DNA of 64,000 bases from an uncultured Lachnospiraceae bacterium (GCA_910584585.1 CAJUBP010000015.1:1-64000), one strand, 5' to 3'; positions 15,330 to 23,851 are shown, counted from the stretch's first letter. A program made the numbers and translations. The notes: generated by a model from the sequence alone, not told the origin.

Positions 15330-15957
15330 TCAGAAAATTGCCGGTCTTGACGGCGCATATTCAACCGGAAAATCCGCATCCACATTATCAAAGGTTTCAT
15401 CCTCGAACGGCTTCATCTTCCCAATGCTGTCCTTTGCACAATACCGCCAGTAATCGCCCCTTGATGCAAAATCCATTCCCCCATTGCCCGGCATATATTT
15501 GTGGGTGCATGACTGCCGGAGAAGCCCGGTAAATCTGCTGAATATCTCCTGCCTGTCCTGTGGTGTCTGCCCGAACTGTACAAATGTCAGGCCAGTGTTT
15601 TTCTGCCCCAGTGTCAGGCCGTTTTCCTCGCTTTTGGGTCTGTTCGCATCGTATCGCTCCCGGAGAATCCTTGTCATTACATAATTATCCTTGTAAGCGT
15701 TCGCCAGTTCCTGCCAATCCTCATTTGACAGTTTTAAGTCACTGTTAAGCAATGCCATTGTGCCGCTGTCAATCCGGCTTCCGTCCAGCCGTCCAAGCTC
15801 CTGCATCCGTGCGGCATATTCCCCGCCAACTTCATCAATGCGGCAGAGTGCGCCCTCAATCGTGCAATCCCTGTCATGTGCCAGTTCTTCCAATCTGTCT
15901 TTATAGCCTTTCTCCCCTAACAAGTCGGCTTCATAAGCATTTTTCGTCAGTTCACAG
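15330..15957 (-). CDS. Phage-like protein of unknown function
   Basis: Downstream of the terminase remnant, in the same direction. The frame contains YKDRLEELAHDRDCTIEGAL, GTMALLNSDLKLSNEDWQEL and NYVMTRILRERYDANRPKSE. It can be opened further upstream than the ATG at 15923 (through KNAYEADLLGEKGY), where no start with SD is visible, so its N-terminus may be cut. In PBSX-like prophages the portal or a capsid-associated gene follows terminase, but I see no portal motif. Function unassigned. Confidence 0.5.
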
Positions 15958-16868
15958 TTATGTTACCGGGTCTAACCCGTAGGCGGTTGCGTCTATTGTA
16001 TGGTTGTCTTTATCCGGCACCTGTGAAAGCACAATGCCGTTTTTGTCTATATCGTAAGAGTATGTGGAAAACTCCCGATAAGCGTTTGGTGTGCGGCGTG
16101 GGTCAAATATCAGTTTCCTGTGCTGCAGCCACTTGATACGGACATTCACGCATCCCGGCTTTTTATAGCAGCCACGCGCAAACCAGATTTCATTGTCCTT
16201 TAAATCCGCTATACTTTTCGGTTCTGCACAATCACATATGACAAAATCATGGTTATATCTGCGCCCTTTAATCTCCTGTGCCATCTTGACATTGCTCCAC
16301 CCACGCAGATAAATTTCATCAAGGAAATAGATTTCTTCTTTCCTGCTGTCATAATGCACCCGGACAAACGCCGCCGGGTCTACTGCAAAACCGAAATCCA
16401 ATCCCTGAAAAATGTAATCCCCCCTCATCATCAGTTCATCATCTGAAATTTCCCTTGCTTCGATATTCGGGAAAACCTCGCCGCCAGTACCCACCGGCTC
16501 ACCCATATATTCATGGCGGTATGCCATCAGGTTTATATCTTTCAGACGTTCCGCTTCCAGTATGAAACTCTCCCCAAGCCATTCCGGCGGTATCATGGTG
16601 TAATCCGTCAACAGGGTGATGCTCTTTTCATCCGGTATCCGTATGTCCCTGCCACAAGTCGGAATACAATGGCATTTGACTGCCCCGTCTTATCCCTCAT
16701 TATCCCCAACACGATTTCAATGCTTGCGAAACTGCTTTTACAGCTTCCCCGCCCTCCCGGCAGATTATAGAAAATATGTCCGTGTTCCCTTACATCCCGG
16801 TGCAAGTCATAATAACATGGCGCAATAATATCTTTTATGTCCTTTGTACTGCCGCTATATACTGTCAA
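15958..16868 (-). pseudogene. terL: Phage terminase large subunit (PBSX type) with internal deletion and frameshift
   Basis: The first part (from about 16868) holds the Walker A region LPGGRGSCKSSFASIEIVLG and ends at QSNAIVFR. It then leaves the frame. The second part resumes with TDYTMIPPEWLGESFILEAERL, HEYMGEPVGTGGEVFPNIE, FQGLDFGFAVDPAAFVRV, the nuclease-domain aspartate region VICDCAEPKSIADLK, and KDNHTIDATAYGLDP at the end. About 100 residues between ATPase Walker A and the PPEW segment (Walker B, coupling motif) are missing. DNA packaging by this protein is not possible. Confidence 0.85.
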
Positions 16869-17229
16869 TGATTTTCACCGCCATTCCTGCCAGTACTTCC
16901 CGGTTATCCTTTGACAAGCCTTTAACGCCTGCAAATACGCTGTTGACAGCATTTATGCGTACCTGCGGCTGTGCTTCCTTATCCCTGACAATATCCATCA
17001 GGACTTCGGCGCACTCGCTCAAATTCCCCTGCAGATATGCAACCGCATCATTCACGGCGTTCTGTCTTGCCTCTGCCAGCTTTTCCTGAAATTCCTCTTT
17101 TTTGCTTATTCCGTATATGGTGGAGCGTGGTATGCCCGTTTTTTTCGACACTTCCGTAACGTTCGGACAAATAAGAAATGCCTGAATAAGTATGTCCTGC
17201 CTTGTTTCGGTGCTTACCCGTTTGCCCAA
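16855..17229 (-). CDS. terS: Phage terminase small subunit-like protein
   Basis: About 124 residues. Starts best at the TTG 17229 (product MGKRVSTETRQDILIQAFL), preceded by a G-rich SD; an ATG at 17259 would add an unlikely MTVHLRGGG leader. Shows a helix-turn-helix (NVTEVSKKTGIPRSTIYGIS) and a following helical oligomerisation region (AVNDAVAYLQGNLSECAEVLMDI). Such proteins recognise pac/cos DNA for packaging. It overlaps the start of the terL remnant by a few bases. The gene itself looks intact. Confidence 0.75.
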   Translation of the reverse strand: MGKRVSTETRQDILIQAFLICPNVTEVSKKTGIPRSTIYGISKKEEFQEKLAEARQNAVNDAVAYLQGNLSECAEVLMDIVRDKEAQPQVRINAVNSVFAGVKGLSKDNREVLAGMAVKIIDSI

Positions 17230-17265
17230 AATGCCACCCCCCCTTAAATGTACCGTCATTCATTG

Positions 17266-17451
17266 CTATATTCTCCCTTTTGCCACTTGTATTGCTATTA
17301 AAATCTCCTGTTTTCTGTCCTCCGGAAGTTCACGGCGCAGCATCCGGCAGAATGTGGTATCAGCCACGCCGATAATGTCAGCTATCTGCCAGTGCTTAAA
17401 ACCGGACTCTTTTATGGCTTTCCTGATTTCAATATTGTTCATCCTCTGCAC
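17266..17451 (-). CDS. Small phage helix-turn-helix protein
   Basis: 61 residues: MNNIEIRKAIKESGFKHWQI, ADIIGVADTTFCRMLRRELP. This is a widely shared small DNA-binding protein of Firmicute phages, often placed before terminase genes. GAAAGGGTGC precedes the start; MNNIEI at codon 4 may be the real start. Length is normal. Confidence 0.65.
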   Translation of the reverse strand: MQRMNNIEIRKAIKESGFKHWQIADIIGVADTTFCRMLRRELPEDRKQEILIAIQVAKGRI

Positions 17452-17509
17452 CCTTTCTTATTTTTGCTATTATTACTCTAACATGGAAACGGAAACAATT
17501 TGTACCATT

Positions 17510-18085
17510 TTATTTTGTGTAGGTTTTGTCCCCCGTTGCCGCATCTGCCGCAATCCTGCCAACCGCTAAAAGCAATCCGTGATATTTTAACCGGACTAAA
17601 ACGCCGTAATATGCACTTCGTACTTTCCTGAAGCACCTGATAAGAATAGACCTCTGGCAGATTTCCGTTACCACAAACCGCCGTATCCTTGCGTCAGACT
17701 TTATAAATGCACTGGCAAGCCCACACAGTTTCATTTCCCGGAGCGTCTGCGAAATGGTATTGACGTGTACCCTCACCGACTTTTCTTCCATCAATGCCAC
17801 ATAAGCGTCTGAAACAATATCCCCGGAAACGTAACATTCCAGTATATCCCGGCACATCCGCACCCCGGCGGCGGTCAACTCCATATCCGGGAAGTTTACA
17901 AAATCTATCCTCACGTCCTCGCCGTCTATCAATAGTGCGTCTGATATCCGATCACCGCACATTCCTAAATATCCCTCCGCTTCAATCCCTCCCGTTTTAA
18001 GAATCATTGACAGTTTTATGAACGGCTCCCAAAACGGCTCCCGGCTCCTGATTGATTCCATTACTCTTTTATCTGCTTTATCCAT
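17510..18085 (-). CDS. Unidentified phage/island protein, probably a fusion of fragments
   Basis: 191 residues beginning MDKADKRVMESIRSREPFWE with AGGAGGTCAATGC just before the ATG, so the start is real. The middle (DMELTAAGVRMCRDILECYV, ALMEEKSVRVHVNTISQTLR) could be a winged-helix-like segment. The end (RFVVTEICQRSILIRCFRKV) looks unrelated and may come from a deletion joint. I recognise no family. Confidence 0.45.
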   Translation of the reverse strand: MDKADKRVMESIRSREPFWEPFIKLSMILKTGGIEAEGYLGMCGDRISDALLIDGEDVRIDFVNFPDMELTAAGVRMCRDILECYVSGDIVSDAYVALMEEKSVRVHVNTISQTLREMKLCGLASAFIKSDARIRRFVVTEICQRSILIRCFRKVRSAYYGVLVRLKYHGLLLAVGRIAADAATGDKTYTK

Positions 18086-18160
18086 TGCATTGACCTCCTG
18101 ATTGTTTATGCCGCCCCATAACAGGGCTACCCCTGCGCCGGAATTAGCGGCGCCCTCTTT

Positions 18161-18691
18161 TCATTTCAGAAATTCCCGGCAGAAATAAGAAAATGTGCTG
18201 TATATGAAATATCCGCTGTACTGGCTATCTATAAATTGCACATTACATTCAAAACGGCTCTCCCACGTTTTCAGGCTCGACATAAAGGAAACTGGCGTAA
18301 GCTGTGTATCGTACTTGTGGGAAATGATAGAGGAATAACCGCCCACATCTTCAACCATCAAATATATTTTCGCCCCAGCACTCCTGGCTTTTAAAAACTC
18401 CGCTTCAAATTGCTGCCGCTTCTGTGCCAGATTACCGCTCAATTCTTCCAGTGAATTTTTTCTTTCAATCACAATCGAATCATGAAAAAATATATCGCCT
18501 TGCCCGGTTGCGGCAGAGGGCAGCAGAAATGTATAATCCCCGAAATCCAGTTTTTCTTTTCGGTATGCAATTCCTTGCTTATCGAAATATGACAATATGT
18601 GTTCGTTCCGCTTCTCCCTCGTATCAATCAGAACAACCATTTGTTTTGTCAATTTCTTTATGCTCTCAATATCAAATTTATATTGCTTCAC
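18161..18691 (-). CDS. ERCC4-domain nuclease (phage-type)
   Basis: A 176-residue protein with the ERCC4/XPF nuclease motif pattern: VLIDTREKRNEHIL, LDFGDYTFLLP, and VIERKNSLEELSGN (D...GDxxF...ERKxxxDL-like). Such single-domain nucleases are common in clostridial prophages and may act on branched DNA in phage replication or recombination. The start is GTG at 18691. Catalytic acidic and ERK residues are all present and there is no frame break, so it may be active. Confidence 0.8.
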   Translation of the reverse strand: MKQYKFDIESIKKLTKQMVVLIDTREKRNEHILSYFDKQGIAYRKEKLDFGDYTFLLPSAATGQGDIFFHDSIVIERKNSLEELSGNLAQKRQQFEAEFLKARSAGAKIYLMVEDVGGYSSIISHKYDTQLTPVSFMSSLKTWESRFECNVQFIDSQYSGYFIYSTFSYFCREFLK

Positions 18692-18953
18692 GCTATGCGC
18701 CCCTTTCTTTCAGTTCCTTGTCCAGATTGGCGAAAAACCGCCGCCTGCATGAATAAAAATCAGTCCTGCAAAATGGCGGCTTTTCTATCTCCCCCAGTTC
18801 CCACCGCACCGCCAGAACATCAAAAGACTTGCCCTGTCTGACAGATAGCAGAATCCGCGGCGAAATAACTTCAAGCCCTCCAATCTTATGATTGTTATAG
18901 GCGTTCGGGGCCCGTAGCTGCTTTTATCATCTCTTTCAAAATCGACATTCTAA
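18692..18953 (-). pseudogene. Broken small phage gene
   Basis: An ATG near 18953 with an upstream GAGAGGATTT opens MSILKEMIKAATG and stops soon; the rest continues in another frame as YNNHKIGGLEVISPRILLS and FANLDKELKERGA. One frameshift or small deletion explains it. The family is common next to ERCC4 nucleases in phages but has no known function to me. Confidence 0.5.
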
Positions 18954-18969
18954 ATCCTCTCTTTATCCG

Positions 18970-19184
18970 GCTATTCTCCCTATTTGCTTGCTATGATTTT
19001 TCATAGAGAGGATGGACAAGTGAACAAGCAAGGCGCAAACCCTGATTTTATGCGGCTTTGGCTGCTTGCTCACCATGAACAAACAAAGGCTTTATATCTC
19101 CTGCTTGCCTGCTCACCCATGGGCAAACATAAACCTATTGATTTTACTGGATTTCTCGCTTGCTTGCTCATTTAAAATCCCCCT
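18970..19184. repeat. Intergenic cluster of GCTTGCTCA-like repeats
   Basis: Non-coding. Motifs TGAACAAGCAAGG (about 19020), GCTTGCTCACCATGAACAAACAAAGG (19066 on), CTTGCCTGCTCACCCATGGG and CTTGCTTGCTCAT (19158 on) occur in both orientations next to the RepA-like gene. Could be iterons of a replication origin. TTGATTTTACTGG here is also found near 14413. Confidence 0.4.
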
Positions 19185-19940
19185 CTAAGAAGAAGGCTCA
19201 AGCAAGAAACTATAATACATTTTGTTTTGTCCGTAACCCTCGGACTTCATACCCATTAAGCCACGCTCCCGGAGTGATGTTTTTGCCCTGCTTAATGTTG
19301 ATGTGCTAATCCCTGCCGCCTTTGCAGCTTCATCCAGTTCAGCAGTAGGCTTTTTCCCATTTTTGAGAAAATCTGTGATAAATGCTTCTGCATTCTGCCG
19401 CTGTGGGGCTTGATAGGTTGCCATATCACGCTCTTTCACAAAATCTGCATCATTCTTATCACAGTATTCTTTAAATACCGCTATGCGGTTCCTGCCATAT
19501 ACCCCCTGCCGTTTGTTGGTATGTACAATAATCAGGAAAGTTGTTCCGTATTCCTCACCTAAACCAATTAAGGGATTAAGGCAGTTCCGCATTGCGTTTC
19601 TCTGCCCCATCTGAATATCAGGCGGTATAAAGGCTTGTATCGGGTCAAAGATTACAAGGGCTGGCTTCACTTCTTTTATCAGGTCCTTTCGTATCGGGCT
19701 ATTAAATTTAATCTGTGAAAACCGTTCATCCCTCAAACTGGCAGAATAGATATTATCTAAATTTGCCCCGGCTTTCCGCAACCTTGCCTTTAAGGTATAT
19801 TCCAATGAATCCTCGGAACTGAAAAACATTACTTTCTGTGGTTCTCTCTCCACAAAAGGATTTTCGTTCGGGTTCTCCGCTTCTTTTTCCTCCACATCTG
19901 ACAGAGAAACAAGAAGTGGTTTCTTTTCTTTCTCATTCAA
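19185..19940 (-). pseudogene. RepA-like AAA ATPase, Walker A region deleted
   Basis: Begins MNEKEKKPLLVSLSDVEEKE, then jumps directly to REPQKVMFFSSEDSLEYTLK. Family members have there the Walker A loop GGDGGxGKT, which is missing (about 60 residues). Walker B is present (PALVIFDPIQAF), as is TFLIIVHTNKRQGVYGRNR. After that the frame joins to DKNDADFVKERD and the C-terminal winged helix AAGISTSTLSRAKTSLRERG. Expected role is hexameric helicase/replication initiator of the phage or ICE. Without the P-loop it is inactive. Confidence 0.75.
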
Positions 19941-19967
19941 TTTTTTGCATCCTCCTTGTCTGCCCTG

Positions 19968-20150
19968 CTACCATGGAATACTGCATATCCTGTCTTTTCC
20001 GGGCTGTCTTTCCAGTAGTTCAAAATCCCTCTGTGCCTGAATCTCTGCCAGTTCTCTTTGTGTGGCTTGAAATGCCCCATCCTCTGCCAAGATTGCTAAT
20101 ACATCTAAAAGCCGTTCCCCGTTAAAATTCCTGTTTTTCAACTCGTTCAT
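19968..20150 (-). CDS. Short phage/island protein or fragment
   Basis: 60 residues, MNELKNRNFNGERLLDVLAI then AEDGAFQATQRELAEIQAQR. AAAGGTAAATT precedes the start. Its end (QPGKDRICSIPW) looks like a joint. No family recognised. It is upstream of, and co-directional with, the RepA remnant. Confidence 0.4.
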   Translation of the reverse strand: MNELKNRNFNGERLLDVLAILAEDGAFQATQRELAEIQAQRDFELLERQPGKDRICSIPW

Positions 20151-20277
20151 AATAATTTACCTTTCTTTGTGTTTTTAACGTTGCGCTCCGTCTATATCCA
20201 TGATATAATAGTTAAAAGTAAAATTCTATTCACTGTTTTATATCATTATTTAACTCTAAAGGAGATTTTAGTAAAAT

Positions 20278-20967
20278 ATGGTTTACAATAGTATACAGGA
20301 CATTGACGCTGAAAAAATCAACTCAAGAATTAAGGACGCTATCAAAGAATGGGGAACACAAGATGATTTCTTTGATGATATCCCCTACTCAAAACAGGCA
20401 TTTCATAAATGTGTACGGGAAAAGTCAATGGTATCATTATCAGTCTTGCTTGAAATCGCAAAAAAATTAGATTGTGATATGGGTTATCTGCTCTATGAAT
20501 ATGATGAAAAGCGGCATATTGTAGCGGATGTAAAAGAAGTTACTGGACTATCGCCAGATGTAATTGATATTATACTCAACATGAAAGATTCTTTTCTCAA
20601 ACTGTCAATCCTTAATGATTTACTGAAAGATGATTATTTCCTGGCAATAATAAATCTGCTTTATATGGTGGATTATCATTATGAAAAAGGAATAGAACTG
20701 GATAAGGTAGAGGAAAAAGTTGAATTCGATTACAAAAATGCTGAAACCTTAGAAGAAAAAGAAAAATTTGAAAAACGTTATAATGATTATAGAGCTGAAC
20801 ACAAATTGCATGATGTAAACGCTTTGGCAAACCGTTATCGCCTTACAGTTGCCTTTTCCAGACTGTTAGACAAAAGATATAAAGCGTTGCCGGATATTGA
20901 TATTACTGATTCAGAATCCAACTGGAAACAGACTAACCCCAAATTCAAGCATCCGATTTTGTTTTAG
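20278..20967 (+). CDS. Phage-repressor-like HTH regulator
   Basis: 229 residues, divergent from the replication genes, the usual position of a lysogeny repressor. The N-terminal ~70 residues resemble a XRE fold (FFDDIPYSKQAFHKCVREKS, LLEIAKKLDCDMGYLLYEYD). The C-terminal part is helical and charged (DKVEEKVEFDYKNAETLEEK) with no protease Ser/Lys pair visible, so it is not a LexA-type self-cleaving repressor. AAAGGAG precedes the ATG. The gene is intact. Confidence 0.7.
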   Translation: MVYNSIQDIDAEKINSRIKDAIKEWGTQDDFFDDIPYSKQAFHKCVREKSMVSLSVLLEIAKKLDCDMGYLLYEYDEKRHIVADVKEVTGLSPDVIDIILNMKDSFLKLSILNDLLKDDYFLAIINLLYMVDYHYEKGIELDKVEEKVEFDYKNAETLEEKEKFEKRYNDYRAEHKLHDVNALANRYRLTVAFSRLLDKRYKALPDIDITDSESNWKQTNPKFKHPILF

Positions 20968-21016
20968 CAGAACGTAAAAAGTACCCGATACCAATTAAGG
21001 CATTGGACACACTACA

Positions 21017-21051
21017 AAAGCCCCTCATGGCAGCAGTCATAGAGGGGCTTT
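21017..21051. terminator. Strong bidirectional terminator
   Basis: AAAGCCCCTC and GAGGGGCTTT with A- and T-rich flanks, between the repressor-like gene and a convergent broken gene. Confidence 0.75.
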
Positions 21052-21076
21052 AAATATATAAAAATGGGGTATTTAA

Positions 21077-21443
21077 TTATCTGTACCGGATCACCGGACA
21101 CTGCTTTGTCTTTTTCCCTGCTTTCCTCCGTTCCAGAGCAAAAACCATATCCCCGGTACGCTCAAAATATCCTATATCCTTTTGCCTTGATGCCATTTTA
21201 CCAGATTTCCCGCCAAATTTGTAAAAAATATCTGCCGCCTTAACCGAAAGCGTCTTTGCACAGGGCAATGAAATATTTCTTTTTCTCCAATATTTCCTCC
21301 TGCCTGTCTTTGGAAAGCGTCTGGAATATCTCGTCATAGTCAAGCTCCGCAAGCGGCGTACCAAGCACAGGCGTTAAGACCTCATGTTCATACCATATCC
21401 GCCAGAGTTCCTCAAACAGTTCCTCACTGTCCGTAAATGCCAT
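21077..21443 (-). pseudogene. Frame-broken small island gene next to the right end
   Basis: ATG 21443 opens MAFTDSEELFEELWRIWYEH and TPLAELDYDEIFQTLSKDRQ, ending after LCKDAFG. In the next frame the sequence continues KAADIFYKFGGKSGKMASRQ to TKQCPVIRYR. Either one gene with a frameshift or two joined pieces. Its place just inside the attachment site suggests an excisionase-like or accessory gene, but no motif supports that. Confidence 0.4.
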
Positions 21444-21513
21444 TGCCGAATCAAATCCTATTAGGTTGTTCCTCTACATCATCAAGTATTATTCAGTACC
21501 ATTGGGTAAAAAA

Positions 21514-21552
21514 TTGATGTACAATTGATGTACTAACCCTATTTTGATGTAC
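21514..21552. promoter_or_regulatory. Right arm-type integrase-binding repeats (three TTGATGTAC)
   Basis: Exact copies at 21514-21522, 21525-21533 and 21544-21552, same orientation as the left set and with nearly equal spacing (11 and 19). They lie just inside the right 28-bp repeat. Confidence 0.7.
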
Positions 21553-21566
21553 AACAAAAACTCTTT

Positions 21567-23129
21567 TTAATCCTCAAGAAGTTTCCGTTTTCTCTCAATC
21601 ATTTCGTCGATTCTTTCTATGAAAGACGCTACATCCTTGACATTTTCGCTTCTTTCGATACGTCCGTCAGGGTATACCCTCTTTGACACGCTCCCGGCTC
21701 CGCAGGCGACTATGGTCTGCACTTCCTCCATCATCAATATATTATAAAGCCCCGCCTTCCCAGGTCTGGCATATCCCACATTTTCAAAATTCCCCGCCAT
21801 ATTTTTCTGACGGTAAAGATAATAGGGCCCCATCCCCATCCTTTTCGCGTACGCAGCCGTCAAATCAATGATTTCCCAGCTGTTCGTGATCTGAAAGCCC
21901 TGATAATCTTCCGGAAACATCTTAAGCCTGGCCGCCCGCTTCAGGGCAAGGGAATGAACCGTCAGGTTATCCGGCGACAATTCCTGAATCCGCTCCATCG
22001 TAGTTCTGACATCCTCAATCGTTTCTCCCGGCAGCCCAACAATCAGATCCATATTGATATTGTCAAAGCCCAGCCCCCTTGCCAGCCAGAAGCTTTCCAC
22101 CGTCTGCTCCGGCGTATGGCGGCGTCCAATCAGATCCAATGTTTCCTGCTTCATGGTCTGGGGATTGACGGAAATCCTGGATATTCCATGATCCCGCAGA
22201 ACTTTCAGCTTCTCGCTGGTCACGCTGTCCGGCCGGCCAGCCTCCACCGTGTACTCCAGCAACTCCTGAAAACCAAATAAACGGTCCATTTTCGTCAGCA
22301 GACGGTCTAGCTGCCGGGGCGATAATGTTGTTGGCGTCCCTCCGCCGATATAGATCGTATTTAATTTTTTCCCACTGCAGAAAGAAGCCGTAAATTCAAG
22401 TTCCTGCTCCAGCGCGTCCAGATAATCATCCGTCCGTTCCCTCCATCCCCCTATGGGAAAAGAGGAAAAAGAACAGTAGGAACAGATGCTTGGACAAAAG
22501 GGAATGCCCACATAAAGGCTGTAACCATCCTGATAATCTATCCCCCGCAGTAGTTTAAGTTCCCGTTTCGCAATTTCTATGCTCAGATTGATTTTTTGCT
22601 CCGACGTAAAATAAGTTTTTGCCATGTAGTCCCGAATGTCCGCTTCTTCTTTTCCCTGCTCCAGCATGGACAAGGGAATCTTAGTGGGACGGATGCCCGT
22701 CAGGGTTCCCCAGGGAAGGGTCTGTCCGGTATATTCAGACAACATTTTGTACAGCGTCTGCTTTAACCGGTTCTTCGTCTCTTTCCGGTCTGAAAAATTC
22801 ACTTCCGCAGCCTGTTTCATTCTCAGGATATATTCTCCCGGCAATTCCGAAAATACCGTATCCGCTTTCCCCTCCACCGGAAGATACAGCAGCAATTCCA
22901 TCTCTCCTGTTTCCCGCATTCCCGGTTCTTGCTTTTCTGCCTCCCGCTCTCCCGGCCTCTGCCGCCGGCAAAGCACTTCCAGCCGAAACAGCGGCCTGCA
23001 TTCCCGCTCTAATGTCAGAATTTTCTCCCCGTCCGCAAAAACTTTTACATCTTCTCCAGGATAAAAAGCCTTCACCAAAGAATGGATATCATATTCAAAA
23101 TTCGCTTCATTCAGCCAAACCGTTATCAT
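21567..23129 (-). CDS. hemZ: Oxygen-independent coproporphyrinogen dehydrogenase HemZ
   Basis: Radical SAM enzyme for oxidative decarboxylation of coproporphyrinogen III (or the HemZ/HemW-like variant) in heme-type metabolism; cytoplasmic. 520 residues, normal for HemZ. The 4Fe-4S motif CPSICSYC (CxxxCxxC) is at about residue 213, after LYVGIPF, and is followed by IGGGTPTTLSPRQL and the SAM-binding region ISVNPQTM. The N-terminal ~160 residues are the extra HemZ domain, with GTLTGIRPTKIPLSMLE. The last three or four codons come from the inserted island: the sequence changes right after the 28-bp core, so the protein ends KRKLLED rather than the displaced KRKLLRFWHKIFCG. The integration restored an open frame. 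Integration sites in conserved gene 3' ends are a known strategy. Confidence 0.93.
   Translation of the reverse strand: MITVWLNEANFEYDIHSLVKAFYPGEDVKVFADGEKILTLERECRPLFRLEVLCRRQRPGEREAEKQEPGMRETGEMELLLYLPVEGKADTVFSELPGEYILRMKQAAEVNFSDRKETKNRLKQTLYKMLSEYTGQTLPWGTLTGIRPTKIPLSMLEQGKEEADIRDYMAKTYFTSEQKINLSIEIAKRELKLLRGIDYQDGYSLYVGIPFCPSICSYCSFSSFPIGGWRERTDDYLDALEQELEFTASFCSGKKLNTIYIGGGTPTTLSPRQLDRLLTKMDRLFGFQELLEYTVEAGRPDSVTSEKLKVLRDHGISRISVNPQTMKQETLDLIGRRHTPEQTVESFWLARGLGFDNINMDLIVGLPGETIEDVRTTMERIQELSPDNLTVHSLALKRAARLKMFPEDYQGFQITNSWEIIDLTAAYAKRMGMGPYYLYRQKNMAGNFENVGYARPGKAGLYNILMMEEVQTIVACGAGSVSKRVYPDGRIERSENVKDVASFIERIDEMIERKRKLLED
21579..21606. repeat. Right attachment core (28-bp direct repeat)
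   Basis: Identical to 2652-2679; lies at the very end of the complete hemZ, covering the ERKRKL codons just before the stop. Confidence 0.75.
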
Positions 23130-23191
23130 CTTTTCTCCCGCCTTATTTTAAGAACTGCAAAAATAGTCAGCACATCCTGATTTGAAAAATA

Positions 23192-23812
23192 TCACAAAAA
23201 AGGATTGCCCTTTCGTTCTCTGCCAATCGTAGTAAGATCCATGTGCCCCGGATACACTCTCACATCATCCGGCAGCGTCAGCAGCTTTTCTTTGATTGAC
23301 CGCACAAGCCCGGACATGCTTCCCCCTGGGAAATCTGTCCTTCCCACAGACTGGCTAAAGAGGGTGTCGCCGCTGAACAGAACCTTCTCTTTCTCCAGAT
23401 AATAGCAGCATCCGCCCTCTGTATGCCCGGGCGTATGCAGCACCTTCAGCTCCATGCCTGCCAGATTTAACGTTTCTTCGTCTTCCAGGAACACATCTGC
23501 ATGATAAGTTTCCCCTCTTCCCATCATCACAGACACATTTTTGGAAGGATTTTCCAGTGTTTCCTTCTCTGCTTTGTGGGCATAAATTTTAATGTCAAAC
23601 ATCTCGGCAAGGGCCGATGCCGCCATAGCATGGTCAAAATGTCCGTGGGTCAAAAGCACGGCCCTGGGCTTTAATCCTGCCTTACGGATTTTCTCTGCCA
23701 GCATCCCGGCCGAGTCCCCCGGATCAATCACCAGCATTTCCTTTGTTTCCTCATTAATGGCAAAATAGCAATTAGTGGCCACCTGTCCCACACAGTATTG
23801 TTCAATTTTCAT
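23192..23812 (-). CDS. MBL-fold hydrolase, glyoxalase II-like (YcbL type)
   Basis: 206 residues from ATG 23812, chosen because AAGGAGC lies eight bases before; an upstream ATG at 23848 has no SD. Metal-site motifs are complete: LLTHGHFDHAMA (HxHxDH), LHTPGHTEGG, FSGDTLF and VYPGHMD near the end. Lacks the C-terminal substrate domain of true hydroxyacylglutathione hydrolase, so it belongs to the short thioester-hydrolase-like type whose substrate is uncertain. It lies between hemZ and the GntR regulator, all co-directional with short gaps. Confidence 0.88.
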   Translation of the reverse strand: MKIEQYCVGQVATNCYFAINEETKEMLVIDPGDSAGMLAEKIRKAGLKPRAVLLTHGHFDHAMAASALAEMFDIKIYAHKAEKETLENPSKNVSVMMGRGETYHADVFLEDEETLNLAGMELKVLHTPGHTEGGCCYYLEKEKVLFSGDTLFSQSVGRTDFPGGSMSGLVRSIKEKLLTLPDDVRVYPGHMDLTTIGRERKGNPFL

Positions 23813-23851
23813 GTTCTGTTTGCTCCTTCCTGCCTGTCGGCTTTGCATGCT

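Larger units (their letters stand above)
2652..21606. mobile_element. Mosaic, decayed integrative element inserted at the 3' end of hemZ
   Basis: The boundaries are inferred from the 28-bp direct repeats, the duplicated hemZ 3' end on the left, and three TTGATGTAC repeats close to each end. A tyrosine integrase gene lies at the left end, as is usual for such elements. Contents are partly transposon/ICE-like (TnpV, transfer-assisting protein, KTR proteins, sigma-like proteins, metal ATPases) and partly prophage (terminase, ERCC4 nuclease, RepA-like ATPase). At least a dozen genes inside are interrupted, while the flanking chromosomal genes are intact. The true crossover could instead lie near 2795/21737, where similarity between the two hemZ ends begins. 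It is probably no longer self-mobile. Confidence 0.75.

Noticed and set aside
18970..19184. Repeats as a possible CRISPR array
   Set aside because: Repeat units are short, differ in orientation and spacing, and there are no uniform spacers or cas genes.
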